From positions 558,001 to 622,000 of the forward strand of contig AP018533.1 of NCBI GenBank assembly GCA_003573975.1: a stretch of 64,000 bases of DNA, in the 5' to 3' direction. The notes under the pieces are model-generated. The model was not told where the DNA came from. It searched no databases and saw nothing but the letters and a program-made list of their open reading frames with translations. The position numbers were made by a program, and so were the translations under genes. This document shows, piece by piece, positions 15,944 to 24,003 of this stretch (position 1 is the first letter of the stretch; each line of letters opens with the position of its first letter). This DNA comes from Clostridiales bacterium CCNA10. GTDB taxonomy: Bacteria > Bacillota > Clostridia > Oscillospirales > Oscillospiraceae.

Positions 15944-15994
15944 TTATCTGTGATGGCAGGGCGGAGGCCCTATCTGACAGCTAAAGCAGCACAT
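15944..15994 (-). CDS. possible 16-residue leader peptide ahead of ald
   Basis: An ATG about six bases after the predicted transcription start opens a frame reading MCCFSCQIGPPPCHHR. It ends four bases before the attenuator stem, the geometry of leader-peptide attenuation. It has four Cys and three adjacent Pro codons and no Shine-Dalgarno site, so it would be near-leaderless. It may be chance. Confidence 0.25.
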   Translation of the reverse strand: MCCFSCQIGPPPCHHR

Positions 15995-16006
15995 ATCGTT
16001 ATCTGC

Positions 16007-16034
16007 ATTATAACGACTTCCGCCAAAATGTCAA
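16007..16034 (-). promoter_or_regulatory. consensus promoter TTGACA-16-TATAAT of ald
   Basis: The minus strand has perfect -35 (16029-16034) and -10 (16007-16012) hexamers with a 16-bp spacer. The transcript would start near 16000 and carry a leader of about 220 nt. Confidence 0.88.
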
Positions 16035-16106
16035 GCACTTTTTTAAATTAATTATTCAGTCTGCACAAGCGGAACACGAGAAACCCAGAAAAAGGGAAAA
16101 TGGCCG

Positions 16107-16475
16107 TCAATCCCGGCCGGGGACCCAGCCGGTCCGAAGCTCCGGCACAAGGGTATGAAGCTGCTCCAGGGCCCAGTCGCCGCAGGTGCGGTCCGTCAGG
16201 GCGGCCTTATAGCTTCCGCCGTTCCGGAGAACGGCCATCAGAAAATACTGCCCCACGGGGACCCGGCGGCAGCCCATGCCCACCGGAATGTACTCCAGAC
16301 GCAGATAGACATGGGCGAGGGACTCCAGGGGAAGAAAGTCGATATGGGTGAGCCGGGGAAGGTATAGTCCCAGACGGCCCAGGCGCACCTCACCCAGGTC
16401 CCGGGCCTGTTCATAGTCCCGGGCCAGCGCCTCCACGTCCGGGGCCGGGCAGGCGGATCCGTCTTTGAACTTCAT
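16107..16475 (-). CDS. hypothetical protein downstream of AlgJ-like gene
   Basis: The 122-residue product starts at the ATG at 16473-16475 with AGGAGG nine bases upstream, 15 bp after the AlgJ-like gene, so it is the last gene of that operon. It has no membrane helix or known motif. Residues 30-75 (LGRLGLYLPRLTHIDFLPLE onward) look like a compact alpha/beta fold. Base composition matches the core genes and the start is good, so it is likely real, but no family is recognised. Confidence 0.65.
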   Translation of the reverse strand: MKFKDGSACPAPDVEALARDYEQARDLGEVRLGRLGLYLPRLTHIDFLPLESLAHVYLRLEYIPVGMGCRRVPVGQYFLMAVLRNGGSYKAALTDRTCGDWALEQLHTLVPELRTGWVPGRD

Positions 16476-16490
16476 AGCGCGTACCTCCTG

Positions 16491-17693
16491 TCAGGGCTGG
16501 AGCTGGAAGAGATTTCCGTTGTAGTCGGTGGACAGCAGAGCCTCATAGTCCCGGATCCCCACCACGATGTCCGGCTGGTGGAGGCGGATGTAGTCGGCCA
16601 GGGGCATTTCACGATAATGGCGCAGGTCAATGGAGCGCATCTCATCAAAACTGTAATAAGCCAGGCACTCCACCGGGTTTGTGAAGCTGTCCCCGTAGAT
16701 GAGGATGGAGGGCAGGTCGGGGCGGTTGGTCTCGATTACGGTCTCGCCCACATCGCCCCCCATGTAGAGGGAGTAAAGCACCCCCTCTGTGCCGGTGGCG
16801 GGGAGGGCATATACTGTCGGGGCGGTCTCCGTGCCGTTGTCCGTCCGGGTGAAGGGGACGGGGGCCCTGGGCAGGCCGATGGTCAGGTGTTCCCCGCAGT
16901 CCTCCAAGCCGAAGAGCTTCCGCCCCCGGGAGCCCAGATAGGGGTTGGGCAGGGTCTCCACCGCGAGGGAGTTTCCGTCCAAAATGGTCAGCTCTGTACC
17001 CAGCTCCGCGCTGAGGCGCTCCAGGATGGCCCGGTAGGTGAGATAGGCTCCGCCGAACTGATAGTGGTAGTCGGCCATGGAGTAATATTCCCTGGGGTTA
17101 CCAGCTGTGTCCAGCACCGGCCCCATGTCCAGAAGATCCATCCCACGTTCCGCCATGGCATGGGTGAGGGCGGGGACCTCCAGAGCGGTATACGCCTCCC
17201 GGTTGTTGAGAAAGTCCGGATAGGCGTCCGGGTAGTAGGCGTACTGTCCCGGGACCGCTGCATAGCAGAAGTGCCCGCCGTACTCCTCCACCACATCCCG
17301 CAGGTGGGCCAGCTCCTCCGCCATGTGCTCCGCCTGGGCGGTGATCCCGGCGGGGTCCGGAGTTTCATAGGGGTTCCAGCCCAGGAGCATCCCATCCGCA
17401 GGGACTACCTGGTTGACCACCGGGCGGTGGAACAGGTGCAGGTCGACCCAGACGGACAGCTTCATCAGGGTGTTCCGCCCGGCGGCGTGGTCCTGGAGCA
17501 CCGGCTCCACGCTGGCGGGGAAGGTGCCGTCCAGAAGCGTCTCCACCGACAGCTCCGCCGGATGGGCCAGATTCCGATTCTCATAGTAGGACCAGCCCGA
17601 CTTTGGCCGGATCAGAGTGACGGCCAGGGCCAGCGCTAGGAAGCCGAGAAAGCCGGCGGTCAGGAACCAGTCGGCCCATCTACTCTTTTTCAT
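16491..17693 (-). CDS. AlgJ/AlgX-like (DHHW) SGNH-type protein for surface polymer O-acetylation
   Basis: The 400-residue protein has an N-terminal membrane anchor (residues 9-27) and an extracellular region. SGNH-like features are the block YENRNLAHP near 37, ADYHYQFGGAYLTY near 208 and IYGDSFTNP near 336, consistent with the DHHW/AlgX family. These act with MBOAT proteins to move acyl groups onto exported polymers. It lies 12 bp downstream of an MBOAT gene in the same direction, the usual algI-algJ pairing. The polymer substrate is unknown. Confidence 0.82.
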   Translation of the reverse strand: MKKSRWADWFLTAGFLGFLALALAVTLIRPKSGWSYYENRNLAHPAELSVETLLDGTFPASVEPVLQDHAAGRNTLMKLSVWVDLHLFHRPVVNQVVPADGMLLGWNPYETPDPAGITAQAEHMAEELAHLRDVVEEYGGHFCYAAVPGQYAYYPDAYPDFLNNREAYTALEVPALTHAMAERGMDLLDMGPVLDTAGNPREYYSMADYHYQFGGAYLTYRAILERLSAELGTELTILDGNSLAVETLPNPYLGSRGRKLFGLEDCGEHLTIGLPRAPVPFTRTDNGTETAPTVYALPATGTEGVLYSLYMGGDVGETVIETNRPDLPSILIYGDSFTNPVECLAYYSFDEMRSIDLRHYREMPLADYIRLHQPDIVVGIRDYEALLSTDYNGNLFQLQP

Positions 17694-17705
17694 GGGGGAG
17701 CCTCC

Positions 17706-19124
17706 TTAGAATTGGAAATAGATGAAGGGATTGAAGGAGCCGGTGACCAGCAGCCCATAGGAGAGGACCAGCAGCCCCAGGGCCAATACCCGGGGCGCCC
17801 ACAGGGCGAGCGTCTGACCGGCGGCCCCCCGGGCCTCCAGCCAGGACTGGAGCCACTGCTTCACCGGCAGGAAGGCGATGAGGGCGAGGATCCACTCCGG
17901 CCAGAACTGGAGCAGGTAGTAGACTGCTTGACCGTCCTGGGCCAGGCCGGTGGTCTGGCCGAACATGGCGCCCAGATAGGCCCACGCCTGGCCCAGATCC
18001 GCCGCCCGGAACAGCACCCAGCTGAGGATGACAGCCAGCATGGTACAGGCCCAGCGGATCGGGCTGGGCAGCTGCTCCAGGAAATGCCCCCACAGGAATT
18101 TTTCCCCCAGCAGCAGGAGGCAGAACCACAGTCCCCACAGGATGAAGGTCCAGGCGGCCCCGTGCCACAGGCCGGTGAGCAGCCATACCGTCAGAATGTT
18201 GCGGATCTGCCTGGCCCTGGAGCAGCGGTTGCCCCCCAGGGGGATGTACACATAGTCCCGGAACCAGGAGCTGAGGGAGATGTGCCACCGCCGCCAGAAC
18301 TCGGTGACGGAGCGGGAGATATAGGGGTAGTTGAAGTTCTCCAGGAAGTGGAAGCCGAACGTATGGCCCAGGCCGATCGCCATATCGGAATAGGCGGAGA
18401 AGTCGAAGTAGATCTGGAAGGTATAGGCCAGGGCCCCCACCCAGGCCAGGCCGGGATCCAGATTGGCGGCTGTCTGTCCAAAGACTCCGTCGGCGATCTG
18501 GCCCATGGAGTTGGCCAGCACCATCTTTTTGGACAGGCCGAAGCAGAAACGGGTGGCCCCGGCGGCAAACTCCGACAAGGTCTCCTCCCGGTGGGCGATC
18601 TCCTCCATCACGGTGGTGTACCGCACGATGGGGCCGGCCACCAGCTGGGGGAACAGGGCCACATACAGGGCCGTGTCCAGAGGGTTTTTCTGAATGGGGG
18701 CGTCCCCCCGGTATACGTCGATGACATAGCTGAGCCCCTGGAAGGTGAAAAAGGAGATGCCGATGGGCAGGGTGACCTGAGGGATCGGGACAGCAAAGCC
18801 CAGGCCGCAGATGGTCCGGGCCAGAAAACCGGCGTACTTGAACCAGGCCAGCAGGCCCAGCCCGGCGCATACGGCAAAGAGCAGCCCCGCCCAGGCCAGC
18901 CGGGGCCGGTCCCTCTGTCCGGCCAGCAGGCCACCCACATAGTTGACGGAGATGGACAGGACCATCAGAAGGACCAGAGGACCGGCCCCCCACCAGTAAA
19001 AGAACAGGCTGGCCCCCAGCAGGACCAGGTTCCGCAGCCCACGAAACCGGGCGGGAACGAGATAATAGACCAGAAGCAGGGCGGGAAGAAAACCCAGCAG
19101 AAAGACAAGACTGCTGAATACCAT
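17706..19124 (-). CDS. MBOAT family O-acyltransferase (AlgI/DltB-like)
   Basis: The 472-residue membrane protein has around ten or more hydrophobic helices. The MBOAT core is visible: NFNYPYISRSVTEFWRRWHI near residue 268, then SLSSWFRDYVYIPLGGNR, and the conserved His in TGLWHGAAWTFILWG near 330. Such proteins pass acetyl groups across the membrane. The start ATG at 19122-19124 is chosen because it begins the conserved MVFSSLVFLLGFLPALLL; an upstream frame to 19184 lacks family similarity. It heads a three-gene operon. Confidence 0.9.
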   Translation of the reverse strand: MVFSSLVFLLGFLPALLLVYYLVPARFRGLRNLVLLGASLFFYWWGAGPLVLLMVLSISVNYVGGLLAGQRDRPRLAWAGLLFAVCAGLGLLAWFKYAGFLARTICGLGFAVPIPQVTLPIGISFFTFQGLSYVIDVYRGDAPIQKNPLDTALYVALFPQLVAGPIVRYTTVMEEIAHREETLSEFAAGATRFCFGLSKKMVLANSMGQIADGVFGQTAANLDPGLAWVGALAYTFQIYFDFSAYSDMAIGLGHTFGFHFLENFNYPYISRSVTEFWRRWHISLSSWFRDYVYIPLGGNRCSRARQIRNILTVWLLTGLWHGAAWTFILWGLWFCLLLLGEKFLWGHFLEQLPSPIRWACTMLAVILSWVLFRAADLGQAWAYLGAMFGQTTGLAQDGQAVYYLLQFWPEWILALIAFLPVKQWLQSWLEARGAAGQTLALWAPRVLALGLLVLSYGLLVTGSFNPFIYFQF

Positions 19125-19222
19125 AGGGAGGCCCCCCTTTTGTGTGAAATCAGGGATCAGAGCGCAGAAATAAGAGCCCATCACCAGGAGTCAGGCAGGA
19201 ACTGGGCAGTTTTTACAGTCTG

Positions 19223-19251
19223 AGTATACCGCATTTCCAAGCCTGCGTCAA
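19223..19251 (-). promoter_or_regulatory. promoter TTGACG-17-TATACT of the MBOAT operon
   Basis: The minus strand has -35 TTGACG (19246-19251) and -10 TATACT (19223-19228) with a 17-bp spacer. Confidence 0.7.
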
Positions 19252-19275
19252 ATCTGTCAGAGATGCAAGCCGGAA

Positions 19276-19304
19276 TTGTAATTTTGCATGGAATGTGATA
19301 AAAT
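19276..19304 (+). promoter_or_regulatory. promoter TTGTAA-17-TAAAAT of divIVA-like gene
   Basis: The -35 TTGTAA and -10 TAAAAT are 17 bp apart, 51 bp before the divIVA-like start and divergent from the MBOAT promoter. Confidence 0.55.
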
Positions 19305-19354
19305 AACACGGAATATGACAAATTGCCCCGAAAGGGGCGGAGACGAGGTGCCCC

Positions 19355-20047
19355 ATGGACCATCCCTTTCGCAGCGCCGCCTTCGGCGGCTTCAACCGGC
19401 AGGACGTGCTGGACTATTTGGAAAAGACGGCGGCGGAAAACGCCCGAAAGCAGCAGGAGCTTCAGCGGCGCCTGGAGGAGGCGGAGGAGGACCGGCGGAA
19501 GCTGGCCTCTCAGGAGTCGGACCAGGAGGAGCGTGTGACCATCCTCAACCGGGACCGGGAGAGCCTGAGCCAGCAGCTGGAGCAGGTGAAGGCGGTGCTG
19601 GAGGCTAGCCGGGAGCGGGAGGAGGCCCAGAGCCGGGAACTGGAGGAGCTGCGCCGGGAGCGGGACAGCCTGCGCCGCCGGGTGGCGGAGCTGGAGCCCG
19701 GGGCGGCAGCCTATACCGCCGTCAAGGAGCGGGCCGCCGGGGTGGAGCTGGAGGCCCACTGCCGGGCTCAGAACGTGCTGAATGAGGCGGACAGACAGGC
19801 GCGGGAGCTGCGCCGGGGCATGGAGCAGTGGCTGGGCCGGGTCCAGGTGGAGTACGACGCCCTGCGTAGCGAGGTGGAGTCCACCGTCTCCCACGCGGCG
19901 GATCAGCTGGAGAAGGCGGGGAAGTGTCTGGAGCAGATGACTGCCCTGCTGGCTGACCAGGATGTGGCCCTGGAGGAGCTGTCCCGGGCCTATGACAGCA
20001 CGGACCGGGAGAAGGTCCCCGCTCCCATGCCGTTGACAGAGCTGTAA
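19355..20047 (+). CDS. DivIVA domain-containing coiled-coil protein
   Basis: The 230-residue protein starts with the DivIVA membrane-targeting motif (FGGFNRQDVLDYLEK near residues 10-24). A long coiled coil follows (about residues 25-115, Glu/Arg/Leu rich), then a second helical segment to residue 215. DivIVA proteins bind curved membranes and recruit division, wall-growth or spore-polarity partners. It is monocistronic here, with its own promoter and terminator, and it is not beside ylm/ile genes as the main Bacillus divIVA is, so it may be an additional paralogue. Confidence 0.82.
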   Translation: MDHPFRSAAFGGFNRQDVLDYLEKTAAENARKQQELQRRLEEAEEDRRKLASQESDQEERVTILNRDRESLSQQLEQVKAVLEASREREEAQSRELEELRRERDSLRRRVAELEPGAAAYTAVKERAAGVELEAHCRAQNVLNEADRQARELRRGMEQWLGRVQVEYDALRSEVESTVSHAADQLEKAGKCLEQMTALLADQDVALEELSRAYDSTDREKVPAPMPLTEL

Positions 20048-20057
20048 CATGGATCTG

Positions 20058-20108
20058 GACCGGGTCCGTCTCTGGCTTCCGCCGGAGGCGCGGCCCGGTC
20101 GCTTTTTG
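20058..20108 (+). terminator. terminator after divIVA-like gene
   Basis: GACCGGG (20058-20064) pairs with CCCGGTC (20094-20100), with extra pairing inside (GGCTTCC/GCCGGAGGC region), followed by GCTTTTT. Confidence 0.7.
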
Positions 20109-20196
20109 CGGTGTGACCGCCGCACACGGACAAAATTCTGTGCAGAACGGACATGAAGTGGGGCGTACTTTTTCTGGATTCTGGTGGAAAGCACCA

Positions 20197-20225
20197 TTGA
20201 CTAATTGCGGAGGGTGCTTTACAAT
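20197..20225 (+). promoter_or_regulatory. promoter TTGACT-17-TACAAT
   Basis: The -35 TTGACT and -10 TACAAT are 17 bp apart, 46 bp before the small membrane protein gene. Confidence 0.7.
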
Positions 20226-20271
20226 AGAACAAAATTCACAACCATCCAGCGTTAGAAAGGGGAGGGGAAGC

Positions 20272-20559
20272 ATGAAAAAGCAGAGCTGTGGACACAATGC
20301 GTACAGCTGCGCTTCTGCCGCCGGAATGACAGCGGCCGCTTCCTCCTGCGCGAATTTCCAGGCCAAGTCTGGAAGTGCCTCTGCCTCTGTGAGCCTGTTG
20401 GACACCATGATGATGGTGTCCTTTTTTGTTGTCCTGGTAGGGATCGTGGGCCTTCTGGCCGACTCCCTCCTGCTGGTGAACGTGCTGTCCGTACTGTGCG
20501 TAGCCGGGCTGTTGATTATTCTGGCCCTGGGGGGCCGAAACAGCGTTCCAAAGAGGTAA
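20272..20559 (+). CDS. small two-helix membrane protein, unknown function
   Basis: The ATG at 20272 follows GGGGAGGGGAAG. The 95-residue product has a polar N-terminus with three cysteines and many Ser/Ala residues (residues 1-42) and two predicted membrane helices (about 45-65 and 68-87), with a short basic tail. It has its own promoter and terminator. No family is recognised. The N-terminal Cys/Ser/Ala-rich segment is unusual. Confidence 0.65.
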   Translation: MKKQSCGHNAYSCASAAGMTAAASSCANFQAKSGSASASVSLLDTMMMVSFFVVLVGIVGLLADSLLLVNVLSVLCVAGLLIILALGGRNSVPKR

Positions 20560-20589
20560 CCGCTTTTCACCCATCAAAAGGGTTAAAAG

Positions 20590-20625
20590 GGCGGCTCCGT
20601 TCTTTGGAACGGAGCCGCTTTTTTA
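20590..20625 (+). terminator. strong terminator before the branched-chain amino-acid operon
   Basis: A 12-bp perfect stem GCGGCTCCGTTC with a TTTG loop is followed by TTTTTTAA, only about 35 bp before the livJ-like start. Confidence 0.9.
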
Positions 20626-20660
20626 ATATATCCATCCTGTTGAAAAAAGGAGAGATCTGT

Positions 20661-21845
20661 ATGAACAGCAAAAAGTTTCTTGCCTTTGCCATGGCCGCGG
20701 CCATGACCCTGTCCATGACCGCCTGCGGCGGCTCCGGCTCCGGTGCGGCGTCCAGCGGCACGGACAGCGCCGCCGGCACTGCCTTCAAGCTGGGCGGCAC
20801 CGGTCCCCTCACCGGAGGGGCCTCCATCTATGGCCTGGCCGCCCAGCGGGGCGCTCAGATCGCCGTGGACGAGATCAATGCCCAGGGCGGCGCCATCCAG
20901 TTCGACCTGAAGTACGAGGACGACCAGCACGACCCGGAGAAGGCGGTCAACGCCTATAACGCGCTGAAGGAGTGGGGGATGCAGATCTCTCTGGGCTCCG
21001 TCACCTCCCAGCCCGGCATCAGCACCTCCGCCCTGAGCCAGGAGGACGGCATTTTTGCCCTCACCCCCTCCGCCTCCTCCCCTGACGTGATCGCCGGCAA
21101 GGACAATGTGTATCAGATGTGCTTCTCCGATCCCAACCAGGGTCTGGCCTCTGCCCAGTACATTGCGGAGCAGCAGCTGGGAGAGAAGATCTTCATCATC
21201 TGGAAGAGCGACGACAACTACTCCACCGGCATCAAGGATAAGTTCATGGCAGAGGCCGACAAGCTGGGCCTGAACGTAGTGGGCAACGCCACCTTCACCA
21301 CCGACTCCCAGAACGACTTCAACGTCCAGCTGACCCAGGCCAAGCAGGCCGAGGCCGACCTGCTGTTCCTGCCCATCTACTATGAGCCCGCCTCTCTGAT
21401 CCTCAGCCAGGCCAAGGCCATGGGCTACGCCCCCAAGTTCTTCGGCGTGGACGGCATGGACGGCATCCTCACCATGAAGAACTTCGACCCCGCTCTGGCA
21501 GAGGGCGTCATGCTGCTGACCCCCTTCAACGCCGACGACGAGGACGAGGCCACCCAGAGCTTTGTCAAGAAGTATCAGGAGAAGTACGGCGAGACCCCCA
21601 TCCAGTTCGCCGCCGACGCCTATGACTGCGTGTACGCCTATAAGCTGGCGCTGGAGACCGCCGGCTGCACCCCGGACATGAGTGCGGCCGACCTGAACGC
21701 CAAGATGAAGGAGACCTTCCCCACCATTACCTTCACCGGTCTGACCGGCGACGGCGCGGGCATCACTTGGGACGCCACCGGCGCGGTGTCCAAGAGCCCC
21801 AAGGGCATGGTCATCCAGAACGGCGCTTATGCAGGCATGGACTGA
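20661..21845 (+). CDS. livJ: branched-chain amino-acid ABC transporter substrate-binding lipoprotein
   Basis: The start ATG at 20661 has AAAGGAGAG upstream. The 394-residue product has a lipoprotein signal with lipobox SMTACGG near residue 23 and a Gly/Ser linker. The periplasmic-binding-protein type 1 fold follows (GPLTGGASIYGLAAQRGAQI near 51, NDFNVQLTQAK near 221, QFAADAYDCVYAYK near 316). It captures branched-chain amino acids or similar ligands for the permease encoded downstream. A hairpin between this gene and livH probably lowers downstream expression. Confidence 0.92.
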   Translation: MNSKKFLAFAMAAAMTLSMTACGGSGSGAASSGTDSAAGTAFKLGGTGPLTGGASIYGLAAQRGAQIAVDEINAQGGAIQFDLKYEDDQHDPEKAVNAYNALKEWGMQISLGSVTSQPGISTSALSQEDGIFALTPSASSPDVIAGKDNVYQMCFSDPNQGLASAQYIAEQQLGEKIFIIWKSDDNYSTGIKDKFMAEADKLGLNVVGNATFTTDSQNDFNVQLTQAKQAEADLLFLPIYYEPASLILSQAKAMGYAPKFFGVDGMDGILTMKNFDPALAEGVMLLTPFNADDEDEATQSFVKKYQEKYGETPIQFAADAYDCVYAYKLALETAGCTPDMSAADLNAKMKETFPTITFTGLTGDGAGITWDATGAVSKSPKGMVIQNGAYAGMD

Positions 21846-21867
21846 GTCTGTATGACCGGAAGCGCCT

Positions 21868-21912
21868 CTCCCCGCGGGGGCCTGTGTGCCGCCGCGGGGG
21901 AGTCTTCCTTCC
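21868..21912 (+). terminator. partial terminator/attenuator between livJ and livH
   Basis: CTCCCCGCGG pairs with CCGCGGGGGAG (21868-21902), followed by the modest T-run TCTTCCTT. It can set a higher level of binding protein than of permease. Confidence 0.65.
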
Positions 21913-21998
21913 ATACGGGGTGTGTGGGAAAGGGGCCGGCAGGCCCGGCGTTTTTCCCATGCGTCCAAAGAAAAAAGGAGAGAAAAGGTGAGTGAATT

Positions 21999-22919
21999 AT
22001 GGATGTTTTGACCCTGTTGGACTATCTGATCCGGGGCTTGAGCCTGGGCAGCGTCTATGCCATCATCGCCCTGGGGTATACCATGGTATACGGCATCGCC
22101 AAAATGCTCAACTTCGCCCACGGCGACGTGATCATGGTGGGGGCCTATGTGTGCTTCTTTGCCATGACCGGCCTGAGCCCCATGTTTGAGGCGGGAAGCA
22201 TGGCTGCCGCAGTGGTGCCCGCCCTGGCGGGCGTGGTGCTGTCCATGGCGGTGTGCACCGTTTTGGGTGTGGTGATCGAGGGGCTGGCCTATAAGCCGTT
22301 GCGCCAGGCCCCCTCTCTGGCGGTGCTCATCACCGCCATCGGTGTGAGCTATTTTCTCCAGAACTCCGCCCTGATCCTGTGGTCCTCCAGCCCCAAGATC
22401 TTCTCCCCCATCGTGGGCAGCGGCAGCCAGAAGATCGGCCCGCTGACCATCTCCCACGTCACCCTGGTGACCATCGCCGCCTGCGTGGTCATCATGCTGG
22501 CCCTCACCGCCTTCACCGGGCGGACCAAGATGGGTAAGGCCATGCGCGCCGTCTCAGAGGACAAGGGGGCTGCCCAGCTGATGGGCATCAACGTCAACCG
22601 CACCATCTCCATGACCTTTGCCATCGGCTCGGCCCTGGCGGCCATCGCCGGTGTGCTGCTGTGCTCCGCCTATCCCACCCTCACCCCCACCACCGGCTCC
22701 ATGCCGGGCATCAAGGCATTTACTGCCGCTGTGTTCGGCGGGATCGGCTCCATCCCCGGGGCCCTGCTGGGCGGCCTGCTGCTGGGTGTCATCGAGATCT
22801 TTGCCGGGGCCTATATCTCCACCCAGTTGTCCACGGCGGTGGTGTTCGGCGTACTGATCGTGGTGCTGCTGGTGAAGCCCGCCGGTCTGCTGGGCAAGAC
22901 TGTGCGCGAGAAAGTGTGA
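21999..22919 (+). CDS. livH: branched-chain amino-acid ABC transporter permease LivH
   Basis: The 306-residue permease has about eight hydrophobic helices. LivH signatures are present: GLSLGSVYAIIALGYTMVYG near residue 14, AKMLNFAHGDVIMVGAY, RAVSEDKGAAQLMGIN (the EAA-like loop that contacts the ATPases) near 183, and FGGIGSIPGALLGG near 247. It pairs with LivM. The start ATG is preceded by AGGTGA. Confidence 0.95.
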   Translation: MDVLTLLDYLIRGLSLGSVYAIIALGYTMVYGIAKMLNFAHGDVIMVGAYVCFFAMTGLSPMFEAGSMAAAVVPALAGVVLSMAVCTVLGVVIEGLAYKPLRQAPSLAVLITAIGVSYFLQNSALILWSSSPKIFSPIVGSGSQKIGPLTISHVTLVTIAACVVIMLALTAFTGRTKMGKAMRAVSEDKGAAQLMGINVNRTISMTFAIGSALAAIAGVLLCSAYPTLTPTTGSMPGIKAFTAAVFGGIGSIPGALLGGLLLGVIEIFAGAYISTQLSTAVVFGVLIVVLLVKPAGLLGKTVREKV

Positions 22920-22929
22920 GGTGGTAGCT

Positions 22930-24003
22930 ATGAGCCGTGTTGTCAACCGACTTGCAAATATGAATAAGACCACCCGGTCCAGCGTATTTACCTATGCCCT
23001 GGTGGTGGGCGCCTTTGTGATTCTCCAGCTGCTGCGGATGACCACGGGGCTGGGCTCGGTGCTGGAGGGGCAGCTGATCCCCATCTGCGCCTATGTGACC
23101 ATGGCCCTGGCCCTGAACCTGGTGGTGGGCGTGTCCGGAGAGCTGTCCCTGGGTCACGCGGGCTTTATGAGCATTGGAGCGTTCCTGGGCTGTGCCGCCG
23201 CCAACGGGCTGGCGGAGCTGATCCCCTTCACGCCGGTGCGCCTGGGCGTGGCCATGGTGATCGGCGCCGCCCTGGCCGGCTTCTTCGGGTTCCTCATCGG
23301 CATCCCAGTGCTGCGCCTCAACGGCGACTATCTGGCCATCGTGACCCTGGCCTTTGGCGAGATCATCAAAAGCGTGCTCACCAACACTTACCTGGCTGTG
23401 GACAAAAAGGGGCTGCACTTCAGCTTCCTCACCGATAAGAACGCCCTGGAGGAGGGCGGCCTTCAGCTGATCCGCGGCCCCATGGGCGTGATGAACACCC
23501 AGCGCATCTCCACCTTCACCGTAGGCTTTGTGCTGGTGGTGATCACCCTGGTGGTCATCTTCAACCTGGTCAACAGCCGCACCGGACGGGCCATCATGGC
23601 CGCCCGGGATAACCGCATCGCAGCCGAGAGCGTGGGCATCAGCGTCACCAAGTACAAGATGATCGCCTTTGTCACCTCCGCCGCCCTGGCGGGCGCGGCT
23701 GGGACCCTGTATGGATGCAGCCAAACCACCTTCGTGGCCACCAAGTTCGATTTCAACACCTCCATTTTGATCCTGGTGTTCGTGGTGCTGGGCGGCCTGG
23801 GCAATATGTGGGGCTCTGTCATTGCGGCCGCCGCCCTGACCATCCTGCCTGAGGCCCTGCGGCAGTTTGCGGACTACCGGATGCTGGTGTATGCCATCGT
23901 GCTGATCCTGGTCATGCTGGCCACCAACAATCCCGCCATCTGGGGCTTCTTTGCCCGGCTGCGGGAGCGCAGAGAAGAGAAGAAAGGGGGCGCGGCACAA
24001 TGA
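22930..24003 (+). CDS. livM: branched-chain amino-acid ABC transporter permease LivM
   Basis: The 357-residue permease has nine or so helices and the LivM signature VVGVSGELSLGHAGFMSIGA near residue 66. The ATPase-contact loop AARDNRIAAESVGISVTKYK lies near 222 and VLGGLGNMWGSV near 285. The ATG at 22930 with GAGGTGG upstream is preferred to the in-frame GTG at 22921. Its stop overlaps the livG start by four bases. Confidence 0.94.
   Translation: MSRVVNRLANMNKTTRSSVFTYALVVGAFVILQLLRMTTGLGSVLEGQLIPICAYVTMALALNLVVGVSGELSLGHAGFMSIGAFLGCAAANGLAELIPFTPVRLGVAMVIGAALAGFFGFLIGIPVLRLNGDYLAIVTLAFGEIIKSVLTNTYLAVDKKGLHFSFLTDKNALEEGGLQLIRGPMGVMNTQRISTFTVGFVLVVITLVVIFNLVNSRTGRAIMAARDNRIAAESVGISVTKYKMIAFVTSAALAGAAGTLYGCSQTTFVATKFDFNTSILILVFVVLGGLGNMWGSVIAAAALTILPEALRQFADYRMLVYAIVLILVMLATNNPAIWGFFARLRERREEKKGGAAQ

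Noticed and set aside
15840..16000. T-box, glycine, lysine or c-di-GMP riboswitch in the ald leader
   Set aside because: None of the conserved cores (for example the T-box AGGGTGGNACCGCG sequence) is present; only the terminator and a small open frame can be supported.
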